From assembly GCF_001186365.1 (NCBI RefSeq), contig NZ_LDTZ01000025.1, positions 41,521 through 105,520 on the forward strand: a stretch of 64,000 nucleotides of DNA, in the 5' to 3' direction. The position numbers and the translations under genes were made by a program. The notes beneath the pieces are model-generated. The model did no database searches and was not told the DNA's origin. It worked only from the letters and a program-made list of their open reading frames with translations. Every line of letters begins with the position of its first letter. The first letter of the stretch is position 1. Source of the DNA: Gordonia jacobaea. Lineage in GTDB: Bacteria > Actinomycetota > Actinomycetes > Mycobacteriales > Mycobacteriaceae. Of the stretch, positions 16,161-25,308 are shown piece after piece.

Positions 16161-19100
16161 GTGCGGTTCGGTGCGCGCAGGCAGAATCCGACCACCTCGC
16201 TACGGCGCGGCCCTGGTCCGTCGCATCCTGTCAACGCACGGCCGCTGGTCGGTCTGACGTCGCTGCAACCGTGGGTCTACGACCTCACTGTGCGCCCCGA
16301 GTCCGAGGGGGTTGCCGGGCTCGACGGCTGCGATCTCGTCGGGCGCGTCGTCGGAGAAGACGACGAGCTGACCTACGCCATCCATGCCTTCTTCGACCCT
16401 GACGAGCACGACGTGCGGGACTCGTACGCCGCAACGGCCGTATCCCTCGATCTCCACTTCGACGACGGGCACTCGCTTTCCGAGCGAGCGGTGTCCGACC
16501 AGCACGGCGTCGAACTCCATCCGCGCAGTCAGTACCTTTCTCGGACTATCGCGGTGGATCAATGGACTCTGAAACGAGTGCGACTCACCGGATGCGCGGG
16601 GCTGAGGATCGTCGGGGTGGCGCTCCGGTTGGCTCCACCCCCGCGAATCACAAAGAGTCACAAGCAACGTCGGCTCAGGGGATTTGTCGACGAGGTGTGC
16701 CTGCGTCCGCGCAGTGTCCCTCCCCCGGAGCGTATTCATCGCGTACGCACCACACGCGGAACGCACTCCAGCGACCGCTTCTCACGCGGCAACTGCGCAC
16801 CGCTCGTCGCTCCCCCGCACGGGGCGGTGTTCGGTCTGCCGATGACCGACGCGGGCAATCGAGGGTGGCCGTACTCGTACCACGAGGCCAACGACGCCGA
16901 GAATCGTTCGCACCTCAACGCTTTCGCGACCTCGCACATCCCGAGTCCCTGGATGGGTGATCGTGGTGTGCTCCAGTTCTTTCCCAGTGCACTTTCCCAG
17001 CCCTCGCTCGATCGCGGCGACCGTGCGCTCGAGTTCTCGCACCACGACGAGTCTGATCGTCCGGATCGCTACGCCGTGCCACTCGGCGGCGGCTCTGCCG
17101 CCGGTGGTGTCGACGCCGAAATCACCGCGGGCACCTGGTCGGTGTGGCTGCGGGTTGGCTTTCCCTCCGACGTCGGGTCACTGATCTTCGATCAGCTCGA
17201 CGGGCGCGGATCGCTGGTGTTGTCCGACGCCTCACAGGGTGTGATCACCGGATTCGTCGATGGCCCAGGCGGTTTGGTCGATGTGCCACGCATGTACTTC
17301 GCCGCACGCGTCGATGTTCCCGTCACGGCAACACGCCACGCACCCGGTCGCCACGAACGCAGCGCGGTGCTCGGAGCGGTCACGCTCGACGTCGCGCAGC
17401 GTCGAAGCGCGGTGCTCGCCATCGGGACGTCGTTCATCGGTGTCGATCAGGCAGCCCGCAACCTCGACTACGACATCTGTCTTGCGGGAGGCGGTTTCGA
17501 TGCGATCTGGTCACGAAGCCGAGCGGCCTGGGACGCTGTCCTCGGTCGGCTCGACATCCGTGGCGCGAGCGATGACCAACTCGTCACCGCGTACTCCAGT
17601 CTCCATCGAGTTCACCTCTACCCCACCATCGCCCATGAGAACGTCGGGACCCCCGAGCGTCCGCGGTGGGCATACGCAGACCCGTTCGTTCCGCCCGTCG
17701 ACGACGCACCGACGCGGACGGCGCGTCCCGTTGTCGACGGCAAGCTCAGCGTGACCGACGGCTTCTGGGACTCCTATCGTGCGAGCTGGCCCCTACGTAC
17801 CCTCGTGTGGCCAACGGAGACAGGCGAATTGGTTGACGGCTTCGTCGAACATTACCGGCGGAGTGGTTGGACGAGCAGATGGTCGGCGCCGGGGCCCGCC
17901 GACATCATGACCGGCACGAGCAGCGACGCGGTATTCGCCGACGCCGCGCTCGCCGACCTGCCGGGACTCGATCTCGAGAATGCCTACGACGCCTGCCTAC
18001 GCAACGCGACCACCCCGTCGTCGAATCCCCGCGTGGGCCGAAAGGGTATGTCGCGGTCTCTGTTCCAGGGATTCACCGACACCGACACGGCCGAGGGAAT
18101 GAGCTGGACGGTCGACGCCGCGATCAACGACGCAGCCCTAGCAACCTTCTCACGCTTACTCGCACAACGCTTCCCAGCTCATCCTCGGAGTGAGGAGTTC
18201 CGCACCAACGCGCTGTGGTTTGACGCACGAGCCGCGTCGTACGCCGCCGTCTTCGACGCCGAGAGCGGCTTCTTCCGCGGGCGAGATCGCAAAGGGGACT
18301 TGCGCCCGCTCCGCGACTTCGACCCGCGTAGATGGGGCATCGACTACACCGAAACCAACGCCTGGGGAACAGCATTCACCGCACCCCACGACGGCGAGGG
18401 ACTTGCGACGCTACACGGAGGACGAACCGCACTCGAGAAGAAGCTCGGCGAGTTCTGCGCGACTCCCGAGACCGGCAGCGCCGACATGCGCGGGTCGTAT
18501 CCCGTTGTGATCCACGAGATGCGAGAGGCGCGCGACACCCGCATGGGCATGCTCGCCCTCTCCAACCAACCCGCACACCACATTCCGTTCATGTACGCCC
18601 ACGCGTCCACGCCGGGTAGCGTCGCCCACGCGAAGACGCAGTCGTTGGTTCGCGATGCCACACAGCGACTGTTTCTCGGATCAGAGATCGGGCAGGGATA
18701 TCCGGGCGACGAGGACAACGGCGAGATGTCGGCGTGGTACCTCTGGGCGGTCACGGGGCTCTATCCGCTGTCGATCGGCTCGGGCGAATACGTGATCACC
18801 GCGCCGACGTTCCCCTGGATCAGGTGGACGTTGGACAACGGCGCCACACTCACCGTCGACGCTCCCGCGGCGTCGCCGACGAATCGCTACATCGAGTCCG
18901 TGACCATCGACGGGCAGCCGTGGAGTCACATCACCGTGTCTCGGGAACGACTGATGCGGGGTGCACGCATCACCATCGCGCTCGGCCCGGCGCCCACGAC
19001 GTGGGCCGCGGGCACGGTGCCGGCATCGACTACTCCGCAGGGCGCAGTACCCCAACCACCCCGCGACCTGACGAGTCCGCGGGCAGCTCCGACGTGCGCC

Positions 19101-19574
19101 CGCGGCCCAACAGACGCAACCGCCGTCTTCGACGACGATTCGTCGACAGCGCCACTACTCCTGCCATCTGGCCACGCGGTCGGCTGGGCATTCGACGCCC
19201 CGACCCTCGTCGACCACTACACCGTCACCCCGCACTCGGCGGGCGAGCTGGGGTGGCTGATCGAGGTTCTCGACGACGCCGGCACGTGGATCTCCGTCGA
19301 CGAACGGAGAGCTTCGTTCCGGTGGGATCGACAGACCCGCATCTTCGCGCTGCCGACGGCGAGCACAACGTCGGAGATCCGACTGCGGACACTCGACGAC
19401 GCCGAGCTGGCTCAGTTGGAGTTCTTGCGACTGAACAGCACCGTGCACCCACCGGAAGAAAGCCAGCACTGCCCGCGACGTCTCGCGACGCCGCGGGCAA
19501 GCGATAGTGGCGAGTCAGTGTCCGGCGACCACGTCGGCCTCGTCGACGGTCACCGGCGTTCGGGCTTTGGGTAG
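16161..19574 (+). CDS. GH92-family alpha-mannosidase with C-terminal discoidin-like region
   Basis: This 1137-residue glycoside hydrolase is of the family typified by alpha-1,2-mannosidases, calcium-dependent enzymes that trim mannose from mannans or glycoproteins. GH92 hallmarks are GGWDNDG-like early blocks replaced here by NRGWPYSYHE, then EGMSWTVDAAINDAA, HHIPFMYAHAS and YPGDEDNGEMSAWYLWAVTG. About 220 residues precede the core. Residues around 975-1095 look like a beta-sandwich F5/8-type module. No signal peptide is visible with the GTG start (AGGGTAA upstream), although related mycobacterial enzymes are exported. Its last 60 bases overlap the 3' end of the convergent permease gene. The likely target is mannosylated envelope material such as lipoarabinomannan, by inference. 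Confidence 0.88.
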   Translation: MRFGARRQNPTTSLRRGPGPSHPVNARPLVGLTSLQPWVYDLTVRPESEGVAGLDGCDLVGRVVGEDDELTYAIHAFFDPDEHDVRDSYAATAVSLDLHFDDGHSLSERAVSDQHGVELHPRSQYLSRTIAVDQWTLKRVRLTGCAGLRIVGVALRLAPPPRITKSHKQRRLRGFVDEVCLRPRSVPPPERIHRVRTTRGTHSSDRFSRGNCAPLVAPPHGAVFGLPMTDAGNRGWPYSYHEANDAENRSHLNAFATSHIPSPWMGDRGVLQFFPSALSQPSLDRGDRALEFSHHDESDRPDRYAVPLGGGSAAGGVDAEITAGTWSVWLRVGFPSDVGSLIFDQLDGRGSLVLSDASQGVITGFVDGPGGLVDVPRMYFAARVDVPVTATRHAPGRHERSAVLGAVTLDVAQRRSAVLAIGTSFIGVDQAARNLDYDICLAGGGFDAIWSRSRAAWDAVLGRLDIRGASDDQLVTAYSSLHRVHLYPTIAHENVGTPERPRWAYADPFVPPVDDAPTRTARPVVDGKLSVTDGFWDSYRASWPLRTLVWPTETGELVDGFVEHYRRSGWTSRWSAPGPADIMTGTSSDAVFADAALADLPGLDLENAYDACLRNATTPSSNPRVGRKGMSRSLFQGFTDTDTAEGMSWTVDAAINDAALATFSRLLAQRFPAHPRSEEFRTNALWFDARAASYAAVFDAESGFFRGRDRKGDLRPLRDFDPRRWGIDYTETNAWGTAFTAPHDGEGLATLHGGRTALEKKLGEFCATPETGSADMRGSYPVVIHEMREARDTRMGMLALSNQPAHHIPFMYAHASTPGSVAHAKTQSLVRDATQRLFLGSEIGQGYPGDEDNGEMSAWYLWAVTGLYPLSIGSGEYVITAPTFPWIRWTLDNGATLTVDAPAASPTNRYIESVTIDGQPWSHITVSRERLMRGARITIALGPAPTTWAAGTVPASTTPQGAVPQPPRDLTSPRAAPTCARGPTDATAVFDDDSSTAPLLLPSGHAVGWAFDAPTLVDHYTVTPHSAGELGWLIEVLDDAGTWISVDERRASFRWDRQTRIFALPTASTTSEIRLRTLDDAELAQLEFLRLNSTVHPPEESQHCPRRLATPRASDSGESVSGDHVGLVDGHRRSGFG

Positions 19575-21113
19575 GAACCAGTAGGCGAAGCACACGATTC
19601 CGAAGAAGAGATAGCCGAGCGCCACCTGCGGGTTGGCCGCCCACGTCACCTCGGGTGCATGGATGAGCCCGATGAACGACAGCACCGCACCGACCAGGCA
19701 GGCGATCGCCGCATAGTGGAACTTCTTGTCCAGGATGAACGTCACGATCGCCCCCAACACCAGACCCACCAGCACCGCACCTTCGCCGAAGGTCTTGAGG
19801 CCGGAGTAGACGAGCCCGGCGTTGGCCAACGCGTCGCCTCCTACCTTGTCGGCCGTCGTTCCTGCCGCGGACAGTGCGTTGTCGATGAGGCCGGTTCCCC
19901 ACTGCGCGAGGTTCGGCAGGATCGCCGCGACCACCGCTACCGCGTGCAGTCGGGGTACAGCCTGGAACGCCTGGGCCCCGATGAGCAGGCCGATGTAGAG
20001 CAGGATCGGCACGATCGCGGGCACCGGCAGCAGCGCCTCGAGTACCCCGACCAACCCGAGGAAGCACAGCAGGCCGACCACCACCCCACTGGCCAGCGAG
20101 TACGTCGACCGACCACCGGCGTCCTTCCACCCCGGGTGCCCGATGTAGACCGCAGGCGGGAACGGCGAGCCGAACGCCGCACCGATACATGCGCCCGCAC
20201 CGTCGGCCAGCAGCACGCTCCGTAGGTCGTAGTTGTCGCCCGCGGCGGCGGCGCTCTCGACGTTGCTCATCGCCTCGGTGAAGTTGTAGACGCCCAACGG
20301 GATTGCTGTGCCCAGCAGCGGGGCGAGATCCCCCAAGCCCGAGAAGAGCATGTCGAACCGCTGATCCGGGACTCCGATGGCGATGTTGTCGACAGCGCTC
20401 TGCAGGTCGGGCAACGACATGAACCCGCCGATCCAACCGATGGCGGTGCCGACAAGTAGCGCTGCCAGCCCGACCGGGATGTTGCCCGGCAGCTTCACGT
20501 CGGTGAAGAACCCGATCAAGATGATCGCCAGCACCGGCAACCCAATCCATGCCGCATCCCATATCTGTCCGGCCGGCCGCATCGAGATGAAGGTGATCGA
20601 GATACCGGCGAGGGTGCCGAGCATCGCCGCGCGCGGGGTGAGCTTGCGGACGTACGGTCCCACGAACGCTCCGATCATCACGATCACACCGATCATGAAC
20701 GCCCACGCCAAGCCGGCCTGCCAAGCCTGCATCGCGTCGTTGCTCTTGAGGTAGACCGGCAGCATGACCACGAATACGACGATGAACATGTGTGGAACGC
20801 TCGGCCCGTACGGCAGAGCCGTGACGTCACTCCTGTTCTCACGCTTGGCAAGTCGTCGGGCCAGGTAGGTGTAGTACAGATTGCCCAGCACGAGTGCGAC
20901 GCCGAGGGCGGGCAGCACGGTACCGAGGACATCGTCGGCCGGAACCTTGACGACGCCGATCATCAGGCCGGTAAGGGTCAACACGTTGACGAGAATGTTG
21001 AATCCGAGCCCGAAGAAGGCGTTGGTATCCCCTCGGGTCCACCACGGTAACTTCGCAGTGGCGTCAGGTGTCGACGGCTCGGTGGGTGGCGCGGGTTCGA
21101 CGGTGGTGCCCAT
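19515..21113 (-). CDS. NCS2-type permease, candidate biuret/ureide transporter
   Basis: This 532-residue membrane protein has about 12 hydrophobic segments. It resembles purine/xanthine permeases of the NCS2 (solute carrier 23) group, with recognisable stretches such as GDTNAFFGLGFNILVNVLTL and SDVTALPYGPSVPHMF. The ATG at 21113 has GAAGGA 5 bases upstream. An earlier ATG at 21158 has no ribosome site. It is the last gene of the GntR-amidase-isochorismatase operon, 84 bases after the hydrolase, so it probably imports that pathway's substrate. NCS2 proteins normally carry nucleobases or ureides. The exact substrate is inferred from context only. Confidence 0.78.
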   Translation of the reverse strand: MGTTVEPAPPTEPSTPDATAKLPWWTRGDTNAFFGLGFNILVNVLTLTGLMIGVVKVPADDVLGTVLPALGVALVLGNLYYTYLARRLAKRENRSDVTALPYGPSVPHMFIVVFVVMLPVYLKSNDAMQAWQAGLAWAFMIGVIVMIGAFVGPYVRKLTPRAAMLGTLAGISITFISMRPAGQIWDAAWIGLPVLAIILIGFFTDVKLPGNIPVGLAALLVGTAIGWIGGFMSLPDLQSAVDNIAIGVPDQRFDMLFSGLGDLAPLLGTAIPLGVYNFTEAMSNVESAAAAGDNYDLRSVLLADGAGACIGAAFGSPFPPAVYIGHPGWKDAGGRSTYSLASGVVVGLLCFLGLVGVLEALLPVPAIVPILLYIGLLIGAQAFQAVPRLHAVAVVAAILPNLAQWGTGLIDNALSAAGTTADKVGGDALANAGLVYSGLKTFGEGAVLVGLVLGAIVTFILDKKFHYAAIACLVGAVLSFIGLIHAPEVTWAANPQVALGYLFFGIVCFAYWFLPKARTPVTVDEADVVAGH

Positions 21114-21197
21114 GATGTTCCTTCGAGTGTGTAGATGTTTCAGCAATGTCGATTCCACAACGCCGTGGAAGGTGGTGGTGAATAGTGTTGTGCTAGT

Positions 21198-21905
21198 TCA
21201 GGAAACGACGTCAGACGAGGCCTCTGCACGACGCCCGAGCATCGCCGGGAGCAGGTCGGCACTCGCAGCGACCCAGCCGAAGATGCCGCCCTGCGCGGCG
21301 ATCATCTCCAGCCCGACACGCTGAAACTCAGGGAAGTAGGACCCGACGCAATCAGAAACCACGACGCACTCATAACCCCGGTCGTTGGCTTCACGAGTTG
21401 TGGTGTGCACGCACACCTCGGTGGTCACGCCGGTCACCAATAGCTGCGTGATGCCATTGGACTCCAACACTTTTCCGAAGTCCGTCGCGTAGAAGGCACC
21501 CTTGCCGGGTTTGTCGATCACGACTTCGTCGGCCAGCGGCGCAAGCTCGTCGACGATGTCATGGCCGTACTCGCCCCGGATCAGGATGCGTCCGAATGCC
21601 CCGAGGTCGCCGATCCGTTTCGACGGAGCACCTCGAGACAGTTTGGCGGGCGGGCAATCCGACAGATCAGGGAGGTGTCCTTCTCGCGTGTGTACGACGA
21701 GCATGCCCGCTGATCGGGCGGCGGCGAGCAGCGCCTGCAACGGTTCGACGACCTTCTGCAACTGCCCGACGTCGTTGCCAAGAGTCTCACCGAAACCACC
21801 GGGCAGCAGGAAATCTCGCTGCATGTCGATGATCACCAGTGCGGTGCGGTCGAGTTCGAGATCGATTGGTTCGGGTAACGCCATGACGGTGACCGATTCG
21901 CTCAC
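21198..21905 (-). CDS. biuH: Isochorismatase-fold cysteine amidohydrolase, likely biuret hydrolase
   Basis: This 235-residue cysteine hydrolase has the catalytic triad Asp27 (VIIDMQRDF), Lys135 (DKPGKGAFY) and Cys165 ([10 protein letters not shown]). The downstream [20 protein letters not shown] segment with Gln205 is reminiscent of biuret amidohydrolases, which convert biuret to allophanate and ammonia. Relatives hydrolyse N-carbamoylsarcosine or ureidoacrylate. The GTG start overlaps the stop of the amidase gene by 4 bases (GTGA). An allophanate-hydrolase-like partner immediately upstream makes biuret the best guess. The family is certain; the substrate call is moderate. Confidence 0.78.
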   Translation of the reverse strand: MSESVTVMALPEPIDLELDRTALVIIDMQRDFLLPGGFGETLGNDVGQLQKVVEPLQALLAAARSAGMLVVHTREGHLPDLSDCPPAKLSRGAPSKRIGDLGAFGRILIRGEYGHDIVDELAPLADEVVIDKPGKGAFYATDFGKVLESNGITQLLVTGVTTEVCVHTTTREANDRGYECVVVSDCVGSYFPEFQRVGLEMIAAQGGIFGWVAASADLLPAMLGRRAEASSDVVS

Positions 21906-23353
21906 AACACGGCCTTTCTGTTGTGCTGCAGGGGTTTCGCTTGCACGCTGTTCAGCTCTGGGCGTCCCACGACGGAGGCGTGCGCCCGCGGCTCGTCGAG
22001 CAACTCGGCCGCAAGATGCAACACCGTGTCGTCGGAGAGGGCATCGCCGAGCAGCATCGCAGCATGGGGACGTCCGTCGGCGGTGGTTCCCTGCGGTACC
22101 GAGATCCCTAGAAGGTCAAGCAGATTCCCGAAGTGCGTGTAATGACCGAGCATCGTGTTCGCCGCGATGGGTTGTGCAAGCACCTCATCGACGGTGAACG
22201 TGCGGCCGATCGTCGGCACCACCAGAACATCCATGGCGCGCCAGATCCGGCCGACCTCGGCACGCAGTTCGGCGAGTCGCTGCAGCGCGGCGAAGGCATC
22301 GACCGCCGTGTACTTCAGTCCGCTGCGCAAGATATCGCGCACCACTGGGACGATCTCTTCCGGATGCTCGTCGAGGAATTCATCGAACACCACCAGGCGC
22401 TCGGCGACCCACGGCCCCGAATACAGGAGTTCGCCGGCGGCAAGGAAGGGCGCCAGAGATACCTCGACGACCTCAGTCGGGACGGAGAAACTGTTGTTCT
22501 GGAGCTTGTTTCGGAAAGCAAGATGAGCATCGCGCATCGCCTCATCGCCGAAGAACTCCAACTCCTCCACCGGCGGCAGGCCGATAGTGATGCGGTCACC
22601 GTCGAATCCCGGCCCCGACGCTCGTGACCACGGATCATCGTCGTCGACGCCTGCCATCACCGCCATGACCCGATCGACGTCGTCGATGCAGCCGGCCATC
22701 ATCGTGATGCAGTCCAACGACTTACACGCCGGCACAAGCCCCACAGTGCTGATCAAGCCTCGGGACGGCTTGTAACCGACGACACCGTTGAGGGCCGCAG
22801 GGACCCGGCCGGACCCGGCAGTGTCGGTGGCCACCGCGAACGGGACCTCACCCAGCGCGACCGCCAGCGCCGATCCCGAACTCGAGCCACCGGAGATCAT
22901 GTCGCCCCCGTAAACGCTGCGGGGCACGGTGAACGGGGTGCGCGTGCCGTTGAGACCGGTAGCGAACTGGTCGAGGTTGGTCTTCCCGACGTAGAGCGCA
23001 CCCGCGTCGAGTAGGCGCTGCACGACCGGCGCGGTGGTCTCGGCGACATATGCGTAGCCCGGGCACGACAGCGTTGTGGGCACCCCGGCGACGTCGATAC
23101 TGTCCTTGACGCCGAAAGGCACTCCGTACAGCGGAAGACCGCGCGCGCCCGGCCTGGCTTCGAGTTCGGCCGCCGCCGCCATCAGTTGGTCTCTCGGCAC
23201 CGTCGACAACCAGGTGCCATCGTCTCCACGCGCCTCGATCGCATCGCAGACCATTCGTGCGGTTCTGCTCGGCGACCCGCTACCGCTCACATGTGATTCG
23301 ACGATCTCGGCGACCGTCGGCCCCAGGGTTGGACCCTCTCCGGAAATGTTCAT
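21902..23353 (-). CDS. atzF: Amidase-signature enzyme, allophanate-hydrolase-like
   Basis: This 483-residue amidase has Lys83 ([11 protein letters not shown]), the GGSSSGSA loop with the bridging serine (157/158) and the nucleophile Ser181 in [11 protein letters not shown]. The run from [18 protein letters not shown] to [20 protein letters not shown] closely follows AtzF-type allophanate hydrolases, which turn allophanate into ammonia and carbon dioxide. It is shorter than the roughly 600-residue AtzF and appears to lack that enzyme's C-terminal domain. It follows the GntR gene by 56 bases and overlaps the cysteine hydrolase. Together the two hydrolases would release nitrogen from biuret. An amidase acting on another ureide remains possible. 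Confidence 0.78.
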   Translation of the reverse strand: MNISGEGPTLGPTVAEIVESHVSGSGSPSRTARMVCDAIEARGDDGTWLSTVPRDQLMAAAAELEARPGARGLPLYGVPFGVKDSIDVAGVPTTLSCPGYAYVAETTAPVVQRLLDAGALYVGKTNLDQFATGLNGTRTPFTVPRSVYGGDMISGGSSSGSALAVALGEVPFAVATDTAGSGRVPAALNGVVGYKPSRGLISTVGLVPACKSLDCITMMAGCIDDVDRVMAVMAGVDDDDPWSRASGPGFDGDRITIGLPPVEELEFFGDEAMRDAHLAFRNKLQNNSFSVPTEVVEVSLAPFLAAGELLYSGPWVAERLVVFDEFLDEHPEEIVPVVRDILRSGLKYTAVDAFAALQRLAELRAEVGRIWRAMDVLVVPTIGRTFTVDEVLAQPIAANTMLGHYTHFGNLLDLLGISVPQGTTADGRPHAAMLLGDALSDDTVLHLAAELLDEPRAHASVVGRPELNSVQAKPLQHNRKAVL

Positions 23354-23358
23354 ACCGT

Positions 23359-23376
23359 CGATTGTCGACAGAATCG
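23359..23376. promoter_or_regulatory. Palindrome upstream of the amidase gene
   Basis: CGATT and AATCG arms enclose the 8-base palindrome TGTCGACA, just before the amidase start and after the GntR gene. It could be an operator for the GntR regulator or an internal promoter element. Confidence 0.3.
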
Positions 23377-23409
23377 TGCCAACCGAAGAACGACTGTGTG
23401 TCGTTTGTG

Positions 23410-24123
23410 TTAGCTCATCCGGGCTTCGTCGGCTCGCCCGTCCTCCCCCATCGTCGCCTCGACAAGGTTGAGGTAGTTGAGGTGTCCGTGATCACGTAGT
23501 GCGGCGACCACGGCTTCGATGTCGTTGGCTTCTAGCGCGTGCAAGATGTCGTGATGACGATGGAGTCCATCATCGTGCCCGTGGTGGTCGCGCGCCTCCG
23601 CACGCAGGTTGACCGCCATGGGCAACTGTAGTTTCAGCAGGATCGGCTCCAAGGCGATGTCGAGTTGCCGATTGTCGGCGAGTCCGACCACCGCTGCATG
23701 AAACCGCCGATGAGCATCGTCGATATCAATGTCGGCCGAAGCATTCTCCATGGCCTCGATGGCCGCGCGCACTGGCGCAAGTTGAACGTCGGGATCGGCC
23801 AGCGGCAGTGCCGACTCGACCGCATATCGCTCGAGGAGTTGGCGAAGTTCGAAGAGCTGCAAGATGTCTCGCGGTGCCCACTCTGCCACCCGGGTTCCGC
23901 GGCGAGGCTGGTGTTCTACGAGGCCCTGCTGGGCTAGCAACCGGAGTGCCTCTCGGACCGGAGCCCGACTGATGCCGAGATCGGTGCAGAGTGTCTCTTC
24001 GACAATCTTCTGTCCGGGTGTCAATGCCCCGGACAGGATCGCGTCCCGAATACGACGGCCTGCCACGTCGACGAGGCTCTCCGGGAGATCGGGGGTGACA
24101 CCGGACCCATCGATCTCCGTCAT
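23410..24123 (-). CDS. GntR-family regulator (FCD effector domain)
   Basis: This is a 237-residue repressor-type regulator. The winged helix spans roughly residues 15-80, with the recognition region ISRAPVREALRLLAQQGLVEHQPRRGTR. An FCD domain follows, including RRFHAAVVGLADN and HHDILHALEANDIEAVVAALRDH, whose histidines and acidic residues commonly bind a metal and an organic acid. It is the first gene of the leftward operon with the amidase, cysteine hydrolase and permease, so it most likely controls that pathway and itself. The effector is unknown. Confidence 0.9.
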   Translation of the reverse strand: MTEIDGSGVTPDLPESLVDVAGRRIRDAILSGALTPGQKIVEETLCTDLGISRAPVREALRLLAQQGLVEHQPRRGTRVAEWAPRDILQLFELRQLLERYAVESALPLADPDVQLAPVRAAIEAMENASADIDIDDAHRRFHAAVVGLADNRQLDIALEPILLKLQLPMAVNLRAEARDHHGHDDGLHRHHDILHALEANDIEAVVAALRDHGHLNYLNLVEATMGEDGRADEARMS

Positions 24124-24279
24124 CGTGCGTTCGTACCCTTCGTAGTGATGAATTCGTGGGTGACGGTTGGTCGTACCCGTGGCCGAGTCTAGTCAGCATC
24201 GCGTCATCCGCTGGACATCTCTGGCCACCGTGACGTCGGATGCGAATTCACGGGCGCACTGATTCGAGTAAGGGTTCTG

Positions 24280-24364
<85 letters not shown>

Positions 24365-24424
24365 GTGCGCGGTCAACAGTACCGGTCGCGCGGCGATACA
24401 CCCAGGCCAGGTACCGTCAAAGGT

Positions 24425-24895
24425 ATGTCTACTACGCGTCGTGGTGCCCGCAGGCACCGCCCGGCACTGTTGGTGCTGGTGGCGCTCGCCGCTGTCGTAT
24501 GCCTCGGCATGGCGTGGTGGCAGTGGGATCGTTATGAGTCGTCGGGCGGTACCGGCCAGAACCTGGGCTACGCGCTCCAGTGGCCGGCGTTCGCCATTGC
24601 GTTCGTCTGGGCGTACCGCCGGTTCGTGGTGCTCGAGGCCGACCCTGAGGAGGTCGAGAAGCTCAGGCCCAAGGGCGTGACCGAGATCCCCGACGGCATA
24701 CTTCCCGAGCGGGCCACCACCCCGAGCGCGTCGTCGTTCGCCGCGACTCCCGTGCGCGACGATTCGACACTCACCGACTACAACCGGTACCTCGCCGAGC
24801 TCGCCGCCACAGACCACGAGCGCACCGAGGCGCAGCCGGTCACCACGCCCGCGACGACCCGCGAGTCCACACAGACGGAGGAACACCCCAGGTGA
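24425..24895 (+). CDS. Small conserved membrane protein (Rv1343c/LprD-like position)
   Basis: This 156-residue protein has two hydrophobic segments (ALLVLVALAAVVCLGMAWW and LQWPAFAIAFVWAYRRFVVL), a short charged middle and a Thr/Glu-rich C-terminal tail. Its place beside a DUF3817 gene and upstream of rdgB-rph matches the Rv1343c locus of mycobacteria. No enzymatic motif is visible. The ATG at 24425 is preceded closely by AAAGG. Its TGA overlaps the GTG of the next gene by 4 bases, so the two are probably translated together. Confidence 0.78.
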   Translation: MSTTRRGARRHRPALLVLVALAAVVCLGMAWWQWDRYESSGGTGQNLGYALQWPAFAIAFVWAYRRFVVLEADPEEVEKLRPKGVTEIPDGILPERATTPSASSFAATPVRDDSTLTDYNRYLAELAATDHERTEAQPVTTPATTRESTQTEEHPR

Positions 24896-25263
24896 GCAGC
24901 GAGACCCCACAGAGCACCGAAACCGCCCAGTCCGCGCAGACCACCACGCCCGTCGCGAAGGTGAAGAGCGCACTGACTCGCTATCGCGTGCTCGCGTGGA
25001 TCACCGGCATCTGGCTGCTGCTGTTGGTCGCCGAGTTGATCCTGCGCTATGGCTTCGGCAATCACGTCTTGGACTTCGTCCCGCCGGTACACGGCTGGAT
25101 CTACTTCATCTACCTGATCTGCGCGATCGACCTCGGTATCAAGGTGCGTTGGTCGGTCGGCAAGATCATCGTGACCGCCATCGCGGGCACCATCCCCTTC
25201 CTCTCGTTCTATGTCGAGCACATCCGGTCGAAGGAAGTAAAGGCGCAGTTCAACCTGCCCTAA
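24892..25263 (+). CDS. DUF3817 membrane protein
   Basis: This 123-residue protein has three predicted membrane segments and the DUF3817 pattern (ITGIWLLLLVAELILRYG, VPPVHGWIYFIYLICAIDLG, AGTIPFLSFYVEHI). The function of the family is unknown. The first 40 residues are Thr/Gln-rich and cytoplasmic. It corresponds in position to Rv1342c. A second DUF3817 gene lies at 46762-47130 in this window. It starts with GTG overlapping the previous stop codon. Confidence 0.88.
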   Translation: MSSETPQSTETAQSAQTTTPVAKVKSALTRYRVLAWITGIWLLLLVAELILRYGFGNHVLDFVPPVHGWIYFIYLICAIDLGIKVRWSVGKIIVTAIAGTIPFLSFYVEHIRSKEVKAQFNLP

Positions 25264-25308
25264 GGCACGCGCAGCGCTGCGTTCACGCAAGCGCGGCTGA
25301 CTGGCGAG

